Shown here in pieces: positions 53,743-61,091 of a DNA stretch of 64,000 bases (positions within the stretch are counted from its first letter, which is position 1; the number at the start of each line of letters is the position of its first letter). Below the pieces are notes generated by a model, which was not told where the DNA came from, did no database searches, and worked only from the letters and a program-made list of their open reading frames with translations. Made by a program: the position numbers and the translations under genes. The DNA is taken from assembly GCF_002139915.1 (NCBI RefSeq), contig NZ_CP018788.1, positions 124,001 to 188,000 on the forward strand, in the 5' to 3' direction. Source of the DNA: Campylobacter devanensis (lineage in GTDB: Bacteria > Campylobacterota > Campylobacteria > Campylobacterales > Campylobacteraceae).

Positions 53743-54663
53743 TTAAGCTAGATTGCTTATTGGTTCATCATTTATATAGGATTTTAAGATATCTTTTAGC
53801 TTTGTATCTAGCTCTTGGGGTTCTATGATTTTGATATATGGGATCCAAGCTTTTATAATGTTTAATAGCTCATCATCAAAAGCAAACTCTACATCTAGCA
53901 AAATTCCGTTTTCATCATCTTTGATTAATTTGTAGCTTTTAAATACTTGCTTACGCTCAAAATACTCCCTAGCCTTGGGCAAAACTAGGATTTTAGCGTT
54001 TTTTAGGCTAGTGCTAAACCATTTGAGATTATTAGATTCTATCCGCTTTAAAAATGTATTTGAGGGGGTAAAGTGCTGGTCTAGTGGCTTGTAGCTTTTG
54101 ATTTTAGATAGGGTAAAGTGCTTTAATTTGGCCTTTTCATCACCTAGGAGATACCAGACGCCAGCTGTATTTATGAGCTTATAGGGCTTGATGGTGCGCT
54201 GTGAGTCATTGTAGTAAAAGCTGATCACGCAGTGCTCTAAAATAGCATCGCTTAGGAGTTCAAATAGATCTTTTAACTCTTTGGAGTCTTGCTTTGGTTC
54301 GCTTGATACGATAAGGCTTTTAGAGATTGTGGTGCTTAGTATATCAGCTATCATTGGGGTGTCTAGCTTGGGGTATAGATCGGCTACACCGCTTCTTTTA
54401 GCGAAGGTTTTGATATCCCCAAAGCTTAGCAATCCATCTTCGTATTCTGTGCGTGAGATATAGTATTTTCCATCTTTGCCTTTTTGTATATCTACGGCGC
54501 AATACTCTTTTAAGCGTGCTATGTCTCTTTGTAAGGTTCGCAAACTAAGATTAAACTCACTGCAAAGCTCGCTAGGATTTAGCCCTTGACCCAGATATAG
54601 CATTTTGAGCATTATCATGAGTCTGCGGATCATATTTTCGCCATTTGAGCCATTGGAATTCAT
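53743..54663 (-). CDS. WYL-domain transcriptional regulator
   Basis: A 306-aa regulator with an N-terminal winged helix (LGQGLNPSELCSEFNLSLRTLQRDIARL, quoted in part as SLRTLQRDIARL) and a WYL domain (VISFYYNDSQRTIKPYKLIN, GVWYLLGDEKAKLKHFTLSKI in part) plus a C-terminal WCX-like extension. WYL proteins sense ligands such as nucleic acids or nucleotides and often repress defence operons until infection. Its ATG overlaps the stop of the small zinc-ribbon gene (ATGA). It is the last gene of the operon, probably feeding back on it. Confidence 0.87.
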   Translation of the reverse strand: MNSNGSNGENMIRRLMIMLKMLYLGQGLNPSELCSEFNLSLRTLQRDIARLKEYCAVDIQKGKDGKYYISRTEYEDGLLSFGDIKTFAKRSGVADLYPKLDTPMIADILSTTISKSLIVSSEPKQDSKELKDLFELLSDAILEHCVISFYYNDSQRTIKPYKLINTAGVWYLLGDEKAKLKHFTLSKIKSYKPLDQHFTPSNTFLKRIESNNLKWFSTSLKNAKILVLPKAREYFERKQVFKSYKLIKDDENGILLDVEFAFDDELLNIIKAWIPYIKIIEPQELDTKLKDILKSYINDEPISNLA

Positions 54664-54839
54664 CGGCCGCCTTTGAGTTTGCCTATGAGTTTATCTATGA
54701 AATTTCCGCTAGAAGGGATCATTATTGTATTGCATTTTGGGCAGGAATAAAAATTTATCACACAGCCAGCGGTGATCACCTTTTTCTTGCCACATTTTGG
54801 GCATTTTAGGGTTTGGATATGTGGGACAAAGCCGTTCAT
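54660..54839 (-). CDS. 59-aa zinc-ribbon protein
   Basis: A short gene with a good ribosome site (GGAGAGAAAATG). The product contains LKCPKCGKKKVITAG and YSCPKCNTIMIP, two CPxC knuckles 21 residues apart that form a zinc ribbon, then a basic amphipathic end (FIDKLIGKLKGGR). The start follows the HEPN-like gene by 13 bases and the stop overlaps the WYL start. It could bind nucleic acid or help assembly of the encoded complex. No specific family is recognised. Confidence 0.75.
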   Translation of the reverse strand: MNGFVPHIQTLKCPKCGKKKVITAGCVINFYSCPKCNTIMIPSSGNFIDKLIGKLKGGR

Positions 54840-54852
54840 TTTCTCTCCTTTT

Positions 54853-55980
54853 TTAAATTTGTTTTGAGCGATCTATTTTGGACTCTTTGTATAGGGCGTT
54901 TAGCTTGGATTTTAACTCCAAACAAGTTATCAAAATACTCTCTTGACCTATGCCTAAAATCGCATTTCTGATCTTTTGGGTCTCTTTTATGGTGGCGTTT
55001 TTGCCGTGGATATTTTCGTTTCTAATATCTTTTAAAATATGCATAAAATTAAGTATTTTATAATAAAAGCCATTTTTTATGTCATTTGGGACTAGGTTTT
55101 CAAAGGTGCTAGATATCTCGCTTTGCTTCATCAAATAGCCATATGAGCCTAAATTTGGTTTATGTGTGAAAATATCTTTTAGCTGATATTTGATCCCTTG
55201 GACATCATATCTGATGGTTAAAAGTCCAGAATTATTATAACACAAATAGGCAAAAAGAGCTTTAAAAAGAGAGTAAAATTCTCTCTCAACGCTCTTAGAA
55301 TACTTCACCAAAATAGAGCTAAAATCATTTGACATATTTTTTTGGTTTTGTATGTATTCGATCTCGGCCAAAACTACCGCATCTATGGTATCGCTCATCA
55401 GTTTATCGATATTTGTGCCAAAGCAGTATCTAGATAGGGTTTTTTTGGTTTTTAGATATTTTTTGGTTTTATAGATATCTGTGTGGTGTAGGGTTTCATC
55501 TTCGAAATAGTTTTGGTCTTGGTCGATGATGAGCGGATATACATAGTTATTGCCATATAGGGCGTAGGTGTGATTATCACGCAAAGGCAAGGTGATACGG
55601 GACAAAAAATAATCCCTCACACTCTCAAATTCATTTCTATAAATTTCACGCATATCTGTGATAACAAACCAGCTCTCTACTAGCAAATTTTGCTCTTGAT
55701 AATATTTAGGCGCTATGGGGGTGTGGTCATCGCTACTGATCTTTACCACCTTAGCGACATATAAATTTGAATAATCCGTGATAAAAAGCTGAGTGAAGCT
55801 ATCAGGATTTGTATCACTATATATCTTTTCTAATTCGCCCTTAAAGGGGTGTGGCATATTGTTGTTTTTGACTCGCACCTTGCCAAATGCCACCTTGCCA
55901 CACTCTTTTAGGAGTTCTAAATGCTCCTTTATCAAATCGCTATTATATCTTGGGTTGTATAGGATTAGGAGGTTATGCAT
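54853..55980 (-). CDS. Protein of unknown function with HEPN-like RNxxxH motif
   Basis: A 375-aa protein. The N-terminal half is alpha/beta (HNLLILYNPRYNSDL, FGKVRVKNN, LYVAKVVKIS), and the C-terminal half is helical. RNENIHG at residues 320-326 has the R-x4-H arrangement with the Asn after Arg that marks catalytic HEPN ribonuclease domains. The surrounding helices (YYKILNFMHILKDI before, IKETQKIRNAILGI after) fit the fold. No membrane segment or signal peptide. It lies 39 bases downstream of the GTPase gene. HEPN activity is a motif-based inference. Confidence 0.55.
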   Translation of the reverse strand: MHNLLILYNPRYNSDLIKEHLELLKECGKVAFGKVRVKNNNMPHPFKGELEKIYSDTNPDSFTQLFITDYSNLYVAKVVKISSDDHTPIAPKYYQEQNLLVESWFVITDMREIYRNEFESVRDYFLSRITLPLRDNHTYALYGNNYVYPLIIDQDQNYFEDETLHHTDIYKTKKYLKTKKTLSRYCFGTNIDKLMSDTIDAVVLAEIEYIQNQKNMSNDFSSILVKYSKSVEREFYSLFKALFAYLCYNNSGLLTIRYDVQGIKYQLKDIFTHKPNLGSYGYLMKQSEISSTFENLVPNDIKNGFYYKILNFMHILKDIRNENIHGKNATIKETQKIRNAILGIGQESILITCLELKSKLNALYKESKIDRSKQI

Positions 55981-56019
55981 AATTTATCCTTTTATCTCTT
56001 GAGCTTTTGCTTTCATAAG

Positions 56020-57432
56020 CTATTTTACTTCAAAGTTGAAAAAACCAGTTTTTTGGACAGCAGAGTTTGCCTCTTGGATGGCCTTTGTACTGCCTTTTGG
56101 TTTTTTGGGCAAGTCATCATCACCATCTAAATCAATGGTTTTTCTAAGGTCACTTAATTGCTCTATATCTTTTGTGGTGATTTTGTTAGCATCAGCATCC
56201 CAATCATACACAGCACCAAAAATAGCATCAATAGAACTTTTAAGCTCTTTAAAAGCCTTTGTTAGCTCTTTGAGAAGTTTTTTACACTCATCGCTATAAG
56301 TGCTACTAAATATGCTTTTTAGATTTTTAGCGTATTGATCTACTTTAAAAGTATGTTCTTCGTTTTCTTCATCATCGATATATGCCATCTCTATGGTTAT
56401 AGAGTGTAAAACTGAGAAAATTCTGTCATTATCATCTTGCTTTTTTACCAAAGCTTTTTCGTAGCTTTGATATACTCTTATTAGATTTGTCATTACATTT
56501 TCTTGGCTTTTTGAGTGCTTATTGTTTATTTGAGAGAGGATAAAGTCAAATAAAGAAAGCTTATGATATCCATACTCTTCTATATCCGTTGAGCTATATA
56601 GGCTAATTCCCTCATACTCTATACCCTCCATATCTAGGGTATCTTTTAGATTTTCTAGCACTTCATCTAAATCGCTTTTAGGTCTTTTATCAGCTTTTGT
56701 TATTATGAAATATAGCTTTTTGTTCTCTAATCCTATTGAATTTAAAAACTTTATATCGCTTTCAGTGATATTGCCCCCACTTGCATCACAAGATATGAGC
56801 CAAAGCAAGCTTGAAGAGTTAGCTAGAAATTCTTTAGCTGTATTGAAATCTTGGGCTCTGTTGCCATCGCTATTTGGATTGTATCCTGGGGTATCTATAA
56901 AGCAGATATTTTGGTATTTAGGGTCATTAAACTCACTGCTAACTACTAAAAAAGGTAAAATATCTTTTAGATTAAAGCTAAAATTTAGTCTATTATCTGC
57001 ATTGTGTGTAAGACGAGAGAGAATATCAGGGGCAATTTTGCCTAGATTTGCCACTCCATTGTTTTTAGAAATTCCGATAATCTGGTCTTTATCGCTTGAC
57101 ATTACATAGCTTGGAATTGCTGTTGTAGGGTCTATAGAGATAGGTAGTTGGATATCTTTTGATTTTAAAAAGCTATTTACAAAAGCTGATTTGCCTGCGC
57201 TAAATCCACCGCCAACTGCTATAACATGCTTTGAAAAAAGCTCAGCATAAGCTGCGATAATAGCCATTTCACTCTCAATAGCTTTTAAATTTAATACCAA
57301 ATCTCTTTCGTTTTCTACGGCTATTTTTTTGGTAATATCATAAAAGTTATTTAGATATTTATTGAAACTGCTTAGAGTTTGATTGTTTGGCTTGGCTGAT
57401 AAAATTTCGTTTATTATTTGTAGTTCTTGCAT
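56020..57432 (-). CDS. Dynamin-like large GTPase
   Basis: A 470-aa protein. The GTPase domain has G1 GGGFSAGKS (74-82), G2 threonines in DPTTAIPSYV, G3 DTPGYN (180-185) and G4 TKAD (245-248). These match bacterial dynamin-like proteins. The rest is helical stalk, ending in a charged tail; no clear transmembrane paddle is seen. Bacterial dynamins remodel membranes and protect against phage or envelope damage, and often come as two adjacent genes. The truncated gene at the right edge may be such a partner. It follows the RavA-like gene by 15 bases. Confidence 0.82.
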   Translation of the reverse strand: MQELQIINEILSAKPNNQTLSSFNKYLNNFYDITKKIAVENERDLVLNLKAIESEMAIIAAYAELFSKHVIAVGGGFSAGKSAFVNSFLKSKDIQLPISIDPTTAIPSYVMSSDKDQIIGISKNNGVANLGKIAPDILSRLTHNADNRLNFSFNLKDILPFLVVSSEFNDPKYQNICFIDTPGYNPNSDGNRAQDFNTAKEFLANSSSLLWLISCDASGGNITESDIKFLNSIGLENKKLYFIITKADKRPKSDLDEVLENLKDTLDMEGIEYEGISLYSSTDIEEYGYHKLSLFDFILSQINNKHSKSQENVMTNLIRVYQSYEKALVKKQDDNDRIFSVLHSITIEMAYIDDEENEEHTFKVDQYAKNLKSIFSSTYSDECKKLLKELTKAFKELKSSIDAIFGAVYDWDADANKITTKDIEQLSDLRKTIDLDGDDDLPKKPKGSTKAIQEANSAVQKTGFFNFEVK

Positions 57433-57447
57433 TGTCTCTCCTATTAA

Positions 57448-59487
57448 TTATTCTTTATACCATTTTGGTAGTCGTTTTTTATTTGGTAGTTGTTGTTTAG
57501 CAACAGCACCCCTAGCAGCACCAACAGCACTCAAAAGACCAGCAGCAAACGTATCGACAACATCAGCTCCACTAAAAAACATATTTTCCATATTCTTTAC
57601 ATTAGATACATCCCAGTTATCGAGCGGTTGGTTAAAGCTAGTGGCACCAGCGAACATATAGCTCATATCAGTTACATTAGATACATCCCAGTTATCGAGC
57701 GGTTGGTTAAAGCTAGTGGCACCAGCGAACATATAGCTCATATCAGTTACATTAGATACATCCCAGTTATCGAGCGGTTGGTTAAAGCTAGTGGCATTGT
57801 AGAACATATAGCCCATATCAGTTACTTTAGACACATTCCAGCTAGATATATCTGAGTTAAAATTTACAGCACCAGCGAACATATAGTTCATATTGGTTAC
57901 ATTAGATACATCCCAGTTAGATATATCTGAGTTAAAATTTTCAATACCTATGAACATATTTCTCATATTTGTTACATGAGATACATCCCACTCCTCTATA
58001 CCGCTAAAATCGCTTCTTTGACTATCTTTAAATAACTCATACAAATCACTCACTTCGCTTATATCTATCTCGCTTAGCTTTACACTCTCATGGGAGACTA
58101 GCTCTCTAAGCTCTTCATTGGTTTTTGGGTGGTATTTATACTCAGCACTACTTGCTTTTTTAAGCTTTTCATTTACTGGTTGATTTTGTATTATATTTTC
58201 TAACTCTTTGGCTTTTAGGATTTCGTTATTAACCTCTTTGAGTGGTAGAGTGTAGCTACTAAGTGATAACTCTATATCATTTTGGCTTAAAAATGGATTT
58301 TTGATACTCGCTTTGGCTTTTTGAAACTCGGCTTCTATATTGTTTTTTAGATTATTAGCCTTTGTGATTTGATCTTTGGAAATTTGTAGATATTTGTTTT
58401 TATCATTATTATCTACTTTTTTTGGTTTGCCGTTTGGAGAGTATAGGTTTTTTTCTATTAGATTTTTAAGATTTAAATTATCTTCTTTTAAAGCCTTTAA
58501 TTCACTATCGAAATTTGAATTTTCATTTAAAACATTAAAGAGAATTTTCTCTATTATTGCTTTATCTTCTTCACTACTCCAAAGTAAGTGAGCTAGAAGA
58601 GCTAGATCGTATCTCTCCACTGCATCTCTATCACTTAGTAAAGCAGCAGTTTGGAGTAGCTCAGCGCACTGCTTCCAGCGTCTGTCTGATATATAGATAG
58701 GTTTATACTCATCACTAGATAAAAGCTTCTTGCGATACTCTTTATCTTGGTTTAGTAGTTGGATTTGGGATTTTAGATCGCAGATTAGATCCATTGTGTT
58801 TTGCTCGAATTTTATATCTTGGGATTTGATGGCTATCTGCTCTAATTCAGTAATGCTAAAAGGCTCTAAGGGCTTTATATCATTGGATTTTTTGCTTTTG
58901 AAAAGCTTTTTGAAATTCTCACGCTCTTCTAATGGCTTTACAAAATACCTTAAAATCATCCTATCATATAGGGCTTCTAGACCTTGATTATCTGGTGGAA
59001 ACTCATTACTAGCACAGACTACGCCTTTTAATGGGACTTTAATATCTTTATTACCATCTCTATAAATTCTTTCATTTATTATAGTAAGTAGTGTATTTAA
59101 GATAGCTGGTGAGCTCTTCCATATCTCATCTAAAAAAGCAAAATGAGCAGTTGGCAAGTATCCATCTGTTTTTCTTGTTAGATTATTTTTTTTAAGTTCT
59201 GCTATGTCTATTGGCCCAAATATCTCTTCTGGTGTTGAAAATCTATTCATCAAATAGGCAAAAAAGCCGTTATTTGACTCTTTACTTTCATCTTGTGAAT
59301 TATCTGTGATTTTAAATGCTAGGCTAGCTCTCCTTGCTATCATAGATTTAGCAGTTCCAGGAGGTCCATAGAGAAATATAGACTTCCCAGCAAACATAGA
59401 TAGTAATACTAGTTTTAGGCACTCTTCTCTTTCGAATAAGCCAGAGCTTAGCTCTTTTATGATATTTTCTATTTTGGTTTTATACAC
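57448..59487 (-). CDS. ravA: RavA-like MoxR AAA+ ATPase with DUF285/BspA-type repeats, copy A
   Basis: A 679-aa protein. Residues 15-330 are a MoxR ATPase very like E. coli RavA: Walker A GPPGTAKS (41-48), YLMNRFSTPEEIFGP, Walker B FAFLDE (116-121) and LEALYDRMILRYF with the arginine finger region. A helical linker leads to six DUF285-type repeats of about 25 residues (496-638; unit FNQPLDNWDVSNVTDMSYMF). An Ala/Gly-rich segment and a closing LPKWYKE follow. DUF285 repeats are usually on secreted proteins; here there is no signal peptide. It starts with GTG in a one-base overlap with the ViaA-like gene. Its body is identical to copy B. Confidence 0.83.
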   Translation of the reverse strand: MYKTKIENIIKELSSGLFEREECLKLVLLSMFAGKSIFLYGPPGTAKSMIARRASLAFKITDNSQDESKESNNGFFAYLMNRFSTPEEIFGPIDIAELKKNNLTRKTDGYLPTAHFAFLDEIWKSSPAILNTLLTIINERIYRDGNKDIKVPLKGVVCASNEFPPDNQGLEALYDRMILRYFVKPLEERENFKKLFKSKKSNDIKPLEPFSITELEQIAIKSQDIKFEQNTMDLICDLKSQIQLLNQDKEYRKKLLSSDEYKPIYISDRRWKQCAELLQTAALLSDRDAVERYDLALLAHLLWSSEEDKAIIEKILFNVLNENSNFDSELKALKEDNLNLKNLIEKNLYSPNGKPKKVDNNDKNKYLQISKDQITKANNLKNNIEAEFQKAKASIKNPFLSQNDIELSLSSYTLPLKEVNNEILKAKELENIIQNQPVNEKLKKASSAEYKYHPKTNEELRELVSHESVKLSEIDISEVSDLYELFKDSQRSDFSGIEEWDVSHVTNMRNMFIGIENFNSDISNWDVSNVTNMNYMFAGAVNFNSDISSWNVSKVTDMGYMFYNATSFNQPLDNWDVSNVTDMSYMFAGATSFNQPLDNWDVSNVTDMSYMFAGATSFNQPLDNWDVSNVKNMENMFFSGADVVDTFAAGLLSAVGAARGAVAKQQLPNKKRLPKWYKE
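57599..57823 (-). repeat. 75-bp tandem repeats encoding the DUF285 units of copy A
   Basis: Units at 57599-57673 and 57674-57748 appear identical, and a third begins at 57749 but changes after about 47 bases. Each encodes 25 residues, so gain or loss of a unit keeps the frame and only changes repeat number. Confidence 0.85.
57736..59442 (-). repeat. 1,707-bp direct repeat shared by the two RavA-like genes, copy A
   Basis: It matches 61488-63194 with a constant offset of 3,752 bases. I found no difference in the encoded proteins or in antisense frames across it. It covers almost the whole ATPase, linker and first repeats. It is either a very recent duplication or maintained by gene conversion. 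Confidence 0.88.
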
Positions 59488-60917
59488 TAATCATCCTTCA
59501 TTTGTTGTTTTAATTCACATAGAATGCGAATATTTTTTGTATTTGAGTCATAGACCCAATGCTTGTCAAAAAAATCCTTTTTGCCAGAATTGCCATCGAC
59601 ATCTAGTAGATAGAATTTGTTTTTTTGTTTGCGTTTTTCTTCTATTTGTTTGTGTAGGTTGCTGTCTATGTAGCCAAAGTCCCCATCGCTAATTACTAAT
59701 AAATCAGAGTTTTTGTAATTTTCTTTGTTCATCTGCTCTACACCTACTCTAAGTCCAGCACCTACATCGGTTCCGCCATTAAAGCTTAGCTCCAAAAAAT
59801 CATTAATTTTATTTATCCCCATAGCTCCGCTCATATCGGTACATATAGTGCTAGTGCTAAAATTGATTAAATAGCAATTTCTATTTTCTTTTTTAGCCTT
59901 AGCAGTTAGCATAAGGGTGATGGCCTTGGCTATGGTCTCAGGGCTGCCTTGCATAGATCCGCTAGTATCTACGCATATGATTATAGGACCCTTTTGGTCT
60001 TCTTTTTTGCGCTCTTTTTCTATCTCCTTTTCTATCTCTTTTTGGCCCTCTTCTTGGTTGCTTATAAGGCCTTGTTTTTCGAAACAAAATAGCCTATTTT
60101 CTATATATTTCAAATCAAACAAAAGCTCCAAATCCTCATCATCCAAAAGCGACATCTCTTGTGGGACGATATTTTCTAAATCATTGCCTAGAGTGATACC
60201 TATAATCTCTTCTTTATATCGTTTTGTAGGTGTGGTCTGCGTGTAAGAATATGCGGTTAATTCCATGATTTTTTCTTTATATAGCTCTTTTTCTTCATTT
60301 TGCATACGCCCCAAAATATCGCAAATATCCATAAGAGCTTTATTGTTTTTAATCATATTAAAATAATTTAAAATTTGAGCTATGCTATATCTGTTTAGAT
60401 TGCCTTTTTGGTTGCCAAAGCCTTTTGAGCTTGCTGCTATATCACTTAGATCGCCGAAGTCGCCTAGCACCTTTTTTTGGTATTTTAGGTCGCCTAGATT
60501 GTCTAAATTTAAGGCGTTATTGACCATATCTACCGCATCGCCAAATAGCCCATTCTCACCGAAAAGCTCTGGCGCTTGCTTCTCTAGCTCTTTGGCTTTT
60601 AGCATAGCGTCAAACCACGCTTGCATACGCTTAAGAAAGTCATTGCTCATAGAGTTTTTGGTATTTTCTACCCATTTTTGGGTTTTTTCATCTAGGGTAT
60701 CGCTCCATTTGCTTATAGTGAAATTTCTTAGCTTTGAGATCTCATCAAATTTAATTTTTGGATCATCGGCTGATTTATCTGGATTTTTCGGATTTAAAAT
60801 TTCATTTTTATTTTGCTCTATAAAATCAATTTTTTGATTTGGATTGAACTTTTTAAAGCTAGACAAATCATCTTGAATTTGCTTTTCTAAGCCCTCTAGG
60901 GAGTTTGAATTTTTCAT
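59487..60917 (-). CDS. viaA: ViaA-like VWA-domain protein
   Basis: A 476-aa cytoplasmic protein. The long helical N-terminal part is followed by a VWA domain with an intact metal site: DTSGSM (317-322), Thr383 in GGTD, and SDGD (410-413). GPIIICVDTSGSM and FNGGTDVGAGL resemble E. coli ViaA closely. ViaA pairs with RavA to act as a chaperone-like complex on respiratory membrane proteins and affects aminoglycoside uptake in E. coli. Here it lies between two RavA-like genes and its stop overlaps the start of copy A. Confidence 0.82.
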   Translation of the reverse strand: MKNSNSLEGLEKQIQDDLSSFKKFNPNQKIDFIEQNKNEILNPKNPDKSADDPKIKFDEISKLRNFTISKWSDTLDEKTQKWVENTKNSMSNDFLKRMQAWFDAMLKAKELEKQAPELFGENGLFGDAVDMVNNALNLDNLGDLKYQKKVLGDFGDLSDIAASSKGFGNQKGNLNRYSIAQILNYFNMIKNNKALMDICDILGRMQNEEKELYKEKIMELTAYSYTQTTPTKRYKEEIIGITLGNDLENIVPQEMSLLDDEDLELLFDLKYIENRLFCFEKQGLISNQEEGQKEIEKEIEKERKKEDQKGPIIICVDTSGSMQGSPETIAKAITLMLTAKAKKENRNCYLINFSTSTICTDMSGAMGINKINDFLELSFNGGTDVGAGLRVGVEQMNKENYKNSDLLVISDGDFGYIDSNLHKQIEEKRKQKNKFYLLDVDGNSGKKDFFDKHWVYDSNTKNIRILCELKQQMKDD

Positions 60918-60951
60918 ACATTTATGCTCAAAAAGCGTTAATTTCTCCTCT

Positions 60952-61086
60952 TCAAAAAGGTGGATTGGCTAGCTTGGCCTCTATCTGCTTTGTCTCTTCT
61001 TCTAGACTCTCATCAAATTTCGCTTTTATCTCTGGGTCTTCTAAGAGACCGTGAGTGTTTAATGTATTGTTATTTTCTTTTTTCAT
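60952..61086 (-). CDS. 44-aa acidic peptide in the RavA/ViaA operon
   Basis: The open frame from ATG 61086 starts six bases after the RavA-like copy B stop and ends 34 bases before the ViaA-like gene. The sequence is strongly helical and acidic (LLEDPEIKAKFDESLEEETK), followed by QIEAKLANPPF. The ribosome site is weak (GAGTAG). It may be a real small adaptor or a remnant of the original ViaA partner's junction. No family is recognised. Confidence 0.45.
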   Translation of the reverse strand: MKKENNNTLNTHGLLEDPEIKAKFDESLEEETKQIEAKLANPPF

Positions 61087-61091
61087 CGTTT

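Noticed and set aside
57490-57855. 121-codon plus-strand frame across the RavA-like copy A repeats
   Set aside because: It is the antisense shadow of the 75-bp repeats; no ribosome site, and its repetitive protein follows from the coding strand.
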